Origin: an uncultured Planctomycetota bacterium
GTDB taxonomy: Bacteria > Planctomycetota > Phycisphaerae > SM23-33
Assembly (NCBI GenBank): GCA_903892515.1
Contig: CAITIS010000140.1
Span: forward strand, 1-39,575
Direction of reading: 5' to 3'
DNA: 39,575 nucleotides
Within the stretch, counting starts at the first letter, position 1. Each line of letters starts with the position of its first letter. Positions 1 through 8,279 of the stretch are shown here, in pieces. The notes below the pieces were generated by a model, which had not been told where the DNA came from, ran no database searches, and saw only the letters and a program-made list of their open reading frames with translations. The translations under genes and the position numbers were made by a program.

Positions 1-3000
1 CGTCGATGAGCATGCCGGTGTCGGTTGCCAGGCGGATCGCTCCGCCGTGGTTGTCCAGGTTGCCGCTGTACGGCCCTTCCACGAACAGCCCCTGACCGCC
101 GCGCGGGCCGGTGGTGCGGGCGCGGAACGCCACCGGGTCGGGCGAGATGTACATCGAGCTGTTGGCCAGGATGACCGTGCCGGACGGCAAGGTGTAGTTG
201 ATCGCCCCACTGATCTGCCAGCCGGAGAGGTCGATGGATGCCCCGCTGGGGTTGGACAGCTGGATGTATTCCTGGGCCTGGTTGCCGGAACTGGGATCGG
301 ACTCGATGGTGCCGATGGTGATCTGGCCGGAGAATGGCGCCGGCTGGGCGGGGACCAGGGTGAAGATGTTGAAAAAGGGGCTGCCGCCGCCGTAGAGGTA
401 CGTGCGTTCGTTCGCCAAGTAGGTCTTGAACTCGGCGATGCCGCCGGTGAACGTGCCGGATTCGGACTGATACGGCAGCTTGCCTTCGGCGTTCTCGTAG
501 CTGAGCTGGCTGACCCAATAGTCCAGACGGGCCTCGAGGGGCAGTTGGGCGGCAGGCGTGCCTGGGGCCTTGAGCCACTGGTCCATGATCGTCCGCAGCC
601 GGCGGAAGAACATCTCCTTGGCCGCCGGGTCGTCCTTCACGGCGTCGACCAGCCGGTTATAGCCGCGGTTGGTGTTGCTGGCGTCGGAGTCCGGGTACAT
701 GGGATTGACGTTCACGTACGCGCCCATGTTCTGGCTGTCAGGGTAATTGCCCCAGGCATTGCCGACGATGTCGCCCCAGGTCAGGTCGCGGTCGTACGGG
801 ATGAACTGCCATTCGTCGGTGCCGTCGTTGTCGTGGTAGACGGAGTAGTTGTGCTCGACGGAGTCGGTGTCCTGGATGATGACGTCGGCCGCCAGGTAGT
901 TCACCAGTGCGGCCACGTCGCCGTGGTCCATGATGTACGCGTGACGGTTGGGGTTGGTCGGATCGATGCCGGCCACCAGGCTGACCAGGTCGGCATTACC
1001 CTCGTCGGTGCGGGTCTTCTTCTCGTAGCCGTAGCCGCTGGTGGTGTCGAGCACGTTCCACAGGAACTTGTACAGTGCGCCGTTGGGATCCAGCCCTTCG
1101 CGCGCCAGGAAGTTCTCGTTCGTCTGTTCGAAGAAGACGCGCGTGCCCAGGTACACGCCATTCTGCTGGCAGTGCCACATGGTCGACTCGGAAGCCGGGG
1201 CGCCGAGCTGGTCATAGAACCAGTACGACATCGTGTTGCGCACGTATGACGTGTCCTGCGGACCGCTCAGGTTGATGTTGATAGTGTTGACCCGCTTCTC
1301 GTTAGCTTCATACAGGAACTGGTGGTCGCTGTTGAAGTCGACCTTGCGCGACAACCCGCCCGTCCAGCCGCTCTTGACACCGTTGATGGTAGCGCCGCGC
1401 AGGCGGACGGCGACGTTGTCGTACAGTTCGCCCATGAAGAACACGTCGCCGCGCGTACCGCTGGCAGTGTCGGCGGCGGCAGTGTTCTGCATGAAGAACT
1501 GGAAGACCTGGAGGTTCGTGTGAATGTTCGGATCGGAAACGACCGTGCCGTAGTACTGATCGGAGTCGGTTGGAGACAGGTACAGCGGCATCCTGGTGGT
1601 ATGACTGGCGCTGTCGGTGGCCGTCACGTAGTAGCGAACCATCTGCGAGGCCGCCGAAGCCGAGGCGGGGATCACCGCGCCATACACGCCGTCGCCGGCA
1701 GTGCCATCGCCATGGGCGCCGTCGTCGTACATGGTCAGGGTTGACTCGGTGTTCCAATTCACCCTGTAGTGCAGCACGACGGACGTAACCGAGCTGGAGG
1801 CCTTGGCCACACTGGCCGTCACGGTCAGCGGGTCGGCATCGGCGGGCACCTGCGGAGAATGGTTCACATGTGTCACGATCGGGCCCAATTCGTTGACCCC
1901 GACCGAGTTGGTCGCCTTGGGCGTGGGAACCTGGAAGTAACGTTCCTCGACCGCGCCGGTGGGCGTGACCCTGGCCAGGAGCGTGGGCGACATCAAGAAA
2001 TCCGTATCGGAAGCGGTGAGGTTCAGCGCCTGGATCGCCAGCACGTTTGTACCGCTGTGGATCAGGCTCATGTACGGCGTAATATCAAAGGACTCGTCTA
2101 CCACGGCGCTGTCGTCGTCATTCTCCGCCGTTGCCGTCGAGCTGTACGTCGGCGCGACGGGCGCGTGGCTGCTGGCGACCATCGTGCCGTTCAGGTAGGC
2201 GATGAAGCCGTCGTCGTACTTCATGTTCAGGACCAGCGACTTCAATGCCGTTGGGTCCGCGACGTTGAAGGGAATACGCGTGTAGGCCGTGGCGTTGACG
2301 TCCTTCATCGCGCTCTGCACGTTGGTCTGGATCAACGGCCCGTAGTCGCTGATGGACGTAGTGACGGTGGCTGAAATCTTGGGGATGACCAGGAAGTCCG
2401 AACTGCCTGTGCCGTAATTCAGGCCTTGAATGGCCAGGACATTCCGGCCGGTGACCAGCTGACTGATGTAGGGCGTGATGTCGTAATCCGTGTAGCCGGT
2501 GGGGTCGGGCGACGGCTGGGCGCTGGCGCCTGAGTTCCAGGCCAGCGTGGTCGGGGCGTTGTAGCTCTTGATGGGCGTGGCGTTGCCATTGAGCCAGACC
2601 ACGCAGCCATCGTCCACGCGCAGCGACAGCGTCAAGGCGCTGATCGTCGATGGATCTGGGCAGTTGAAGTCCACGCGGATGTAACAACTCTGCTGCGTGT
2701 TGTACATGCTCGCGACGTTCAGGCCGATGGCGCTTTCGTAGCCCGTGGACTTTTCGTAGCCCACGCCCGTTGTGCCGGAGAGCCAGCCGGTGGGGGTAAA
2801 ACTCGGGTTGTGCCAAGTCGTGCCGATGTCGGACGTGGGCACCAGCGCGTAGGCCGGCGCGCCGTAGTCGAGCAGCGTCTGCGGCGCAGTCACGGTTGTT
2901 ACGTCGGTGTCAAAGCCGATGGCGGCCTTGCCCGTTGTCCAGGAACTGTCATTGAAACTGCTGATCATCCAGGCGGCATCGTCGGCGGGGCTGGTCGGAA

Positions 3001-3505
3001 CGTGCCATTTGGCCGCATCGGTGGCCTGCATCAGCAAGGTGGAACTGTCAACGTTCGCCAGTCCGTACGAAACGTCCGGGTACTGCGGCGGGAAGGCCGG
3101 CCGGTATTCCGAATCGATCGTGCTGCCGTTGGGCTCCACCAGGCCCAGATACTCGCCGGAAGTGGCGAGGCTGAAGTTCGTGTGCAACTCCTGCCCCGAG
3201 ACTCTTCGGTCCTTGCCGGATGCGAACAGGACGATGTAGCTGCCGGCGCCGAGCGTGGTATCGGGGAACTTCCACTTGGTCAGGTTGGCGGCATCGTCGG
3301 TGAGGTAGTAGTTGTTCAAATTGACGGCCGAGTTGCCGGAGTTGTACAGCTCGACCCAGTCTGAGTTATCGCCGTCCTGATCTTTCAGGCCGTTGGAGTT
3401 CTTGGCCATGAATTCGCTGATCACCACCGACCCGCTCAGCAGGACGCGGGGTTCGAGGGCTTCCAAAGACGCGGCACATGGACGCTTGGCGCGCTTTCGA
3501 GACAT
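1..3505 (-). CDS. Secreted CotH-kinase protein with lamin-tail domains, C-terminus outside window
   Basis: The minus-strand frame is open for 1168 codons from the ATG at 3505 and runs off the left edge, so the protein is partial. A GGAG sequence lies 8 nt upstream of the ATG. The N-terminus is rich in Arg/Lys and carries LEALEPRVLLS (about residues 14-24), the LEPR-XLL signature of planctomycetal exported proteins. A lamin-tail domain follows (about 27-130, VVISEFMAKN...DWVELYN), then at least two similar beta-sandwich units containing DDGCVVWLNG and DDGFIAYLNG. A CotH-like kinase region follows, with PYDRDLTWG at about residues 903-911 (D905 and D907 are the likely metal ligands). A second lamin-tail-like segment starts near residue 1055. 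CotH homologues are atypical protein kinases of spore coats; in Planctomycetes the substrates of these large secreted versions are unknown. Family assignment is firm, function is not. Confidence 0.9.
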   Translation of the reverse strand, partial: MSRKRAKRPCAASLEALEPRVLLSGSVVISEFMAKNSNGLKDQDGDNSDWVELYNSGNSAVNLNNYYLTDDAANLTKWKFPDTTLGAGSYIVLFASGKDRRVSGQELHTNFSLATSGEYLGLVEPNGSTIDSEYRPAFPPQYPDVSYGLANVDSSTLLMQATDAAKWHVPTSPADDAAWMISSFNDSSWTTGKAAIGFDTDVTTVTAPQTLLDYGAPAYALVPTSDIGTTWHNPSFTPTGWLSGTTGVGYEKSTGYESAIGLNVASMYNTQQSCYIRVDFNCPDPSTISALTLSLRVDDGCVVWLNGNATPIKSYNAPTTLAWNSGASAQPSPDPTGYTDYDITPYISQLVTGRNVLAIQGLNYGTGSSDFLVIPKISATVTTSISDYGPLIQTNVQSAMKDVNATAYTRIPFNVADPTALKSLVLNMKYDDGFIAYLNGTMVASSHAPVAPTYSSTATAENDDDSAVVDESFDITPYMSLIHSGTNVLAIQALNLTASDTDFLMSPTLLARVTPTGAVEERYFQVPTPKATNSVGVNELGPIVTHVNHSPQVPADADPLTVTASVAKASSSVTSVVLHYRVNWNTESTLTMYDDGAHGDGTAGDGVYGAVIPASASAASQMVRYYVTATDSASHTTRMPLYLSPTDSDQYYGTVVSDPNIHTNLQVFQFFMQNTAAADTASGTRGDVFFMGELYDNVAVRLRGATINGVKSGWTGGLSRKVDFNSDHQFLYEANEKRVNTININLSGPQDTSYVRNTMSYWFYDQLGAPASESTMWHCQQNGVYLGTRVFFEQTNENFLAREGLDPNGALYKFLWNVLDTTSGYGYEKKTRTDEGNADLVSLVAGIDPTNPNRHAYIMDHGDVAALVNYLAADVIIQDTDSVEHNYSVYHDNDGTDEWQFIPYDRDLTWGDIVGNAWGNYPDSQNMGAYVNVNPMYPDSDASNTNRGYNRLVDAVKDDPAAKEMFFRRLRTIMDQWLKAPGTPAAQLPLEARLDYWVSQLSYENAEGKLPYQSESGTFTGGIAEFKTYLANERTYLYGGGSPFFNIFTLVPAQPAPFSGQITIGTIESDPSSGNQAQEYIQLSNPSGASIDLSGWQISGAINYTLPSGTVILANSSMYISPDPVAFRARTTGPRGGQGLFVEGPYSGNLDNHGGAIRLATDTGMLID

Positions 3506-3573
3506 GAGACACTCCATCCTTTTGGCGCACAAGGGCCTTCCGCCGTTGCGACGGATCAGCCCATGGCGCATCT

Positions 3574-3602
3574 ATAATAAGGCCAAACATGGATTTTGTT
3601 AA
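3574..3602 (-). promoter_or_regulatory. Sigma70-like promoter of the CotH gene
   Basis: On the minus strand TTAACA (3602-3597) and TATTAT (3579-3574) are separated by 17 nt. Transcription would start near 3566, leaving a leader of about 60 nt before the ATG at 3505. It lies in the 145-nt gap behind the activase gene. Predicted from sequence only. Confidence 0.45.
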
Positions 3603-3650
3603 GAGGCATTTTGTGGCGTGATCAGACGATTTGACCCGCCAGGAGATGGC

Positions 3651-6600
3651 TCATCGGGCGAGACGATTGGCGAGCACCTGCTGCACGTGCACGTCCACCT
3701 TGCGGAGGAAGGCTGGGCGCACGGAGAATCCGTCGCTTTCATAGGTCAGGACGGGCATGTCGTGTTTGAGCCCATAGGGCTTGAGAATGGCCTCGGAGAT
3801 GCGGAACGGCAGGCAGTTGAACGGCCCGATGGCGATGATGCCGTCATATCCTTCCTGGCCGGCGGCGACACCCTTGCCCACCGTGGGGATGGCCTCGCCG
3901 GCGATGGTTGGCGAAAGGTGGCGTGATGCCTGCTCGCACAGGCGGGGGATGTCATGCACGCCGCCCAGCAGCAAGCCGGTTCGGCGGAACAGCCTGCGGT
4001 AGCGCCGGTCGTAGAACTTCAACACGCGATATTGGGCCCAGTTGGCAAGATAGCCCTTGCCCTCGGGACGGAAAGCGCGGACGCAGGCAAGGGCAATGGC
4101 CCGGGCGGAATCGGGCGGTAAGTTCCACCCCCGGGCGACGCTGGCCATGCCGCTGTAGGCGTTGTACAGCAGAAGCTCGTTGAAGCCCACCGACAGCAGG
4201 ATGATGCCTTGCCGCGCATACGTCTCATGCACGCCTTCCATAAAGCCAGGGTTGAAGCGGAGAAAGAAGTCGCCGGTGACGACCACCTTGGGGTGGCCGG
4301 CCGGATCGGTGTGCGGGATCGCGGCGATATCGTCGATCAGGGCGTCGAGGCCATCGTCACTCAAGCTGCCGAGCCCCTGCTGAGTGACGTGACGCTCCCA
4401 GCAGTCCTTCAGCCGCTTCGGAGCGTCGCTCGGCCCCACGACGCGCAGGCACTGCTCCATCTCGACGAACAGGTCCGCCAGCGTCAGTAGCGGCGGCACC
4501 GATTGCGCCAGCTTGCGCAAGCTCAGTCCGTAGAGATCGTTGTTCTCCTGGGGATCGAAGATGAACAAATCCGCAAGCTTGTTCTCGCGGATGAACTGCC
4601 GCAGGTAATCGATGTAACAGTCGACGACGCAGGGGGCGCCGCCGCCAAACATGTAGAAACCGACGACCCCGCCCACCGGCCGGCTCTGATACGCCTCCAG
4701 CATTTGACCGAGACAGATAGGCAGTGGCAGGCATTCCCGGCCGGAGGTGTGTTGCAGGCCTCGCTCCAACTGGGACCGGGTCAGGTCCAGGGGCGGCCCG
4801 GCGTTGAGCCCCAGTTGTCGCGCGCCAATCGCCAGGGCCTGCGAGTGGTAGGGCGAGAACGAGGGGAAGCGGATTTGCACCCGCGGATCGCTCAAGGGGA
4901 TCTGATGCCCTGCCGACGTGGTGACCACCGCGTCAGCACCGATGCCGGCGGGCTGAAAGACGGCCCCGCGGACAGATGGCTCGCAACGATAGTTCCGCAG
5001 AATGTCCCAGAAGGCTTCCAGCCGAGTCTGAATGCCCGCATCGGCGGTGTGAGCGTCAATCTCCAGCAGCAGATAAGGCTTGGACCCCAGTTGCGACGAG
5101 AAGAACGAATGCGTGAACGCGTCGATCGTGCAGCTGAAATTGCTCACGCTCAGCAGGAACAGGTTGTAGTGACGTTTGGCCATCGCCACGGCGTTGAGAA
5201 TGACGTTGGGATAATGCCAGGCTGTCTGGCCAGCGTGTTCCTGCGGCAGGCAGTCGCCGGGAATCGCCCGCACGCCCATGCTCGCGAGCTTTCTGGCGAT
5301 GGATTGGGAGGCTTCCGGTGGGAAGGCGTTGTAGCTCCGGCCCACGAGCAGGATGGTCGGCTTGCCATCGGCCAGAGCCTCGTCCAGAGCTTGCCGGCCG
5401 AGGGCAAGCATGGACGCTTGGGCCTCAAACTGGGCGCGGACCGCTTGGCTATAGGCCTGCGCAGACGCTGCGTCGGCAAAGCCCAACTGCGCTTGGGCCA
5501 GGTCAACCAGGGCGTTCGACGCCTCGTATCCAAGGGCGAAGTCCAGCATCGGCGATAAGATCTTGGCGTTGGGGAATGCCTTGGCGAGGACAAAAGGGCT
5601 GGCTTGGACGATCGGACAGAGATAGGAATCCCGTCCGCCGCATGGGTTGGGCATTCGGCTGATCTGGGGAAGAAAAACCAGGTCGATCCCGTGTTTGACC
5701 AGGTCCAGGACGGCCCCATGGGCGATCTGCACGGGGTAGCAGAATCCAGAATTGGCCTTCATTGCACCGGCGATGTCTACGCCGGAGAGGACCACATCCA
5801 TTCCCAGCCGTGAGAAGAAGGTGGAATAGAGCGGGTAGAGCGAATGGGTGGTCAGGGCACGCGGAATGCCGATTCGGCGATGTGCCGAGGGGCGAGCCGT
5901 CTTGATCTCGGGCAGGAGGATGCGGTTTCTCTGTTCGACCAGATCGACAACTTCCGCCGGCGCGTCGGCGGCTTTTCGTGCGCATTCAAAGCGAGTGCAC
6001 CTGCCGCCAAAGGGGAACCGCCGCCCGTCCACCTCGAATTGTTCTATGGTGCAACGATTCCCGCACCCTTTGCACAAGACGTGGCCCAGCACCTTGAGAG
6101 ACGGTCTGGCCAGCATTTCCAGATCCACCGTGGCAGCGGGAGGGCGACCTTGGAACCTCTCGATGGCCAGCAGGGCCACGCCGACCGCCCCCAGCAGTTC
6201 GGGATGGGGCGGGATCGCCACCTTCTTGCCAAGGCAGTGCGCCATGGCGCAGCCGACGGCCTTGTTCATGGCCAAGCCGCCCTGGAAGAACACCTTCATG
6301 CCCACCGCGCGGGGGCCCTTCACCTTGGACAGGTAATTGTGCACGACGGCGTACACCAGTCCGGCGGCAACGTCCTCGCGGGAGTAGCCTTCCTGCAGGG
6401 CCGTGCGGATGTCAGAGTTGATGAAGGCCGCGCATGTCGCCTTGAGTTGAACGGGCCTCTGGGCCCGCAGAGCCGCCAGGGCAATCTCCTCCAGCGGCAG
6501 AGCCAGGTCGCTCTGGGCACACTCTTCCAGGAACGAACCCGTTCCCGCCGAACAGGACGCGTTCATGGCGTAGTCGATGGGCACGCGATTGCGGAGCAGG

Positions 6601-7772
6601 ATGTACTTGGCGTCCTGCCCGCCAATCTCGAAGATCGTATCCACCTCCGGATCGAGCCGGGCCGCGCCCGCCGCGTGGGCCGAGATCTCGTTGTAAACGT
6701 GCGCCGTGCCCAGGTACGCTCCGATCAACTCGCGGGCCGAGCCGGTGGTCGCCGTCAGCCCGATCTTCCGGCCAGCGGAGTGCTCCGCCATCGCCCGCAG
6801 GCAGCGGCGCGCTGCCTCCAGCGGGTCGCCGCCGGTCCGGCCGTAGTGCCAGGCAACGATTCCGCCTGTGCGCGGGTCCAGCAAGACCGCCTTGGTCGTG
6901 GTGGACCCGGCGTCCACCCCCAGTACGAACGGTCCGGCCGCTGATGGATCGGCCGGCGGCGATGTCATCCAAATGACCTGGTCCTCGAACTGTGCCAGGG
7001 GCGGCAACGGGTCCAACGAAGGCATGACCGCAATATTGGGATGGTCGTAGATCGGGCGGTCGCGCGTGAGCACGGCCGCACCCAGGGCCTCGAAGTACGG
7101 GCTTTCCGGGAGCACGACGATCTCAACATCGGGAAGTTTGTCGCGCAGGGCCTCGACCAGGGCGCGATTCAGCGCCACGCCGCCGATCAACAGCAGCCTG
7201 CGCACCGGGTTGGGTGCCTTTTCCAACAGCGAGACGACCTTGTCGGCCATGGCGTCGTGGAGAGTCCGCAGGATGTCCTCCACGCCGGCTTCTTTACGGT
7301 TGAGCTTGTGGACGATGTCGGACTTGCAGTGGACGCTGCAGCGGGCGGCCAGTGGCACCACCTTGCCGTCGAACGAGCGGGTGATCGCCTCATCGAGGGA
7401 AAGCCCGAGGCGTCCGATCTGCTGAACTAAGAACTCGCCGCTGCCGGCAGCACATTGGTTGTGCGATAGAGTCGTGAATATCCGCCCGCCGGCCAGCAGG
7501 TACACGGCGAAAGTTTCGCCGCCGAGGGATGCCACCGCGTCGAAATCCCCGCCGACGAATTGGATCGCCGCTTCGGTGGCCGCCGCCTCCGAGAGATGGC
7601 CCAGATAGCCGCAGACTCCATATGAGGCGATTGCCGGCAGGTCTTTCAGTATCTCCTGGATCGCCCGTCCAGGCAGGCCCTGGTGATGAACCACCCGGCT
7701 GGACACTTGGCCGCCGTCAAGATGGACCACCTTGACCGCCAACGCCCCAATATTGATGCCGACAAACGACAT
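3651..7772 (-). CDS. Giant 2-hydroxyacyl-CoA dehydratase activase-like protein (double BcrAD/BadFG ATPase + DUF2229)
   Basis: The protein has 1373 residues from the ATG at 7772, chosen because AGGAGG lies 11 nt upstream and the ATPase fold begins at once (MSFVGINIGALAVK). An upstream in-frame extension to 7865 lacks a ribosome site and is low in complexity. There are two ASKHA ATPase domains of the BcrAD/BadFG type: residues about 1-262 (QCAAGSGEF) and about 282-560 (GVDAGSTTTKAVLLD, EIGGQDAKYI, SCSAGTGSFLEE). Then comes a cysteine-rich knot (CKGCGNRC...GRCTRFEC), and a C-terminal half matching the DUF2229/HgdB-like activase-related region. Characterised activators use ATP and a [4Fe-4S] cluster to inject an electron into radical 2-hydroxyacyl-CoA dehydratases or benzoyl-CoA reductases. 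This long single-chain form has no assigned substrate, and no dehydratase subunit is visible beside it. A possible -10 (TATAGT, 7869-7864) lies upstream; nothing else is seen between 7773 and 8037. Confidence 0.9.
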   Translation of the reverse strand: MSFVGINIGALAVKVVHLDGGQVSSRVVHHQGLPGRAIQEILKDLPAIASYGVCGYLGHLSEAAATEAAIQFVGGDFDAVASLGGETFAVYLLAGGRIFTTLSHNQCAAGSGEFLVQQIGRLGLSLDEAITRSFDGKVVPLAARCSVHCKSDIVHKLNRKEAGVEDILRTLHDAMADKVVSLLEKAPNPVRRLLLIGGVALNRALVEALRDKLPDVEIVVLPESPYFEALGAAVLTRDRPIYDHPNIAVMPSLDPLPPLAQFEDQVIWMTSPPADPSAAGPFVLGVDAGSTTTKAVLLDPRTGGIVAWHYGRTGGDPLEAARRCLRAMAEHSAGRKIGLTATTGSARELIGAYLGTAHVYNEISAHAAGAARLDPEVDTIFEIGGQDAKYILLRNRVPIDYAMNASCSAGTGSFLEECAQSDLALPLEEIALAALRAQRPVQLKATCAAFINSDIRTALQEGYSREDVAAGLVYAVVHNYLSKVKGPRAVGMKVFFQGGLAMNKAVGCAMAHCLGKKVAIPPHPELLGAVGVALLAIERFQGRPPAATVDLEMLARPSLKVLGHVLCKGCGNRCTIEQFEVDGRRFPFGGRCTRFECARKAADAPAEVVDLVEQRNRILLPEIKTARPSAHRRIGIPRALTTHSLYPLYSTFFSRLGMDVVLSGVDIAGAMKANSGFCYPVQIAHGAVLDLVKHGIDLVFLPQISRMPNPCGGRDSYLCPIVQASPFVLAKAFPNAKILSPMLDFALGYEASNALVDLAQAQLGFADAASAQAYSQAVRAQFEAQASMLALGRQALDEALADGKPTILLVGRSYNAFPPEASQSIARKLASMGVRAIPGDCLPQEHAGQTAWHYPNVILNAVAMAKRHYNLFLLSVSNFSCTIDAFTHSFFSSQLGSKPYLLLEIDAHTADAGIQTRLEAFWDILRNYRCEPSVRGAVFQPAGIGADAVVTTSAGHQIPLSDPRVQIRFPSFSPYHSQALAIGARQLGLNAGPPLDLTRSQLERGLQHTSGRECLPLPICLGQMLEAYQSRPVGGVVGFYMFGGGAPCVVDCYIDYLRQFIRENKLADLFIFDPQENNDLYGLSLRKLAQSVPPLLTLADLFVEMEQCLRVVGPSDAPKRLKDCWERHVTQQGLGSLSDDGLDALIDDIAAIPHTDPAGHPKVVVTGDFFLRFNPGFMEGVHETYARQGIILLSVGFNELLLYNAYSGMASVARGWNLPPDSARAIALACVRAFRPEGKGYLANWAQYRVLKFYDRRYRRLFRRTGLLLGGVHDIPRLCEQASRHLSPTIAGEAIPTVGKGVAAGQEGYDGIIAIGPFNCLPFRISEAILKPYGLKHDMPVLTYESDGFSVRPAFLRKVDVHVQQVLANRLAR

Positions 7773-8037
7773 AGGCCGCCGCCCCTCCTGGGGCAGGCAC
7801 TGCGGAGGCGTTGTGGGCCACCAGGGGCAATCCGCTTTGGGCGGACCGCCTTGCCTCAGTCCCACTATATCGCCTCAGGGATGGTTGCAGCTTCCAATGG
7901 TCGAGATTGTATGGGACAGGGGATGGCCATACATCCCTCGCTGATGTGAGATTACGCCGGCCAGTGCCGCTCTTCACGCACCCGTGCAATACCTGCCACT
8001 CGACCATGGCCCAAGCTCATGACGGCCGAAGGTGGCG

Positions 8038-8279
8038 TCACTTCAGGCGGATGTCAAACCGGAACCGGTAGCCTTTTGCCCTCACCAGGTCGTTGGGATC
8101 ATGATGGGTGGATGTAGTTCTCACCCGGCCCGCGTCCCAACCACTCCAGGGCCTCGAACCCTGCCGGCAGGATCAGGCCGATGCCGACGCGCGGCACGTG
8201 AACGAGGGCGCGGTCGATCTCTATCTGCGTATCGATGCGAATGAGGCCATCGCCGGAAATGGTGTACTACAACTCGTTC
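8038..8279 (-). pseudogene. Remnant of GH2 beta-galactosidase C-terminal (small-chain) domain
   Basis: Directly behind the rhamnosidase stop, the minus strand between an in-frame TAG (8269-8267) and a TGA (8101-8099) reads YTISGDGLIRIDTQIEID...LVHVPRVGIGLILPAG and continues FEALEWLGRGPGENYIHPS. This matches the start of domain 5 of LacZ-type GH2 enzymes (LPRVG..L.LP.GF..VEW.GRGP.ENY). A shift into another frame gives HHDPNDLVRAKGYRFRFDIR and then LK and a stop at 8038, resembling the last strand of the same domain. The 100 or more residues normally between these two blocks are missing. It has no start, one stop, a frameshift and an internal deletion, so it is a decayed gene fragment. A complete GH2 ancestor probably lay downstream of the rhamnosidase gene. 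Confidence 0.7.

Noticed and set aside
47..1249. A 400-codon open frame on the plus strand
   Set aside because: It is antisense to the CotH protein, lies in a high-G+C frame shadow with Val/Gly/Asp-rich composition and has no family motifs.
5844..6944. Long plus-strand open frames across the activase gene
   Set aside because: Antisense shadows of the well-supported activase coding sequence; composition biased and no recognisable domains.
7717..8007. 96-codon minus-strand frame before the activase
   Set aside because: It overlaps the activase start in another frame, has no ribosome site and no recognisable product.
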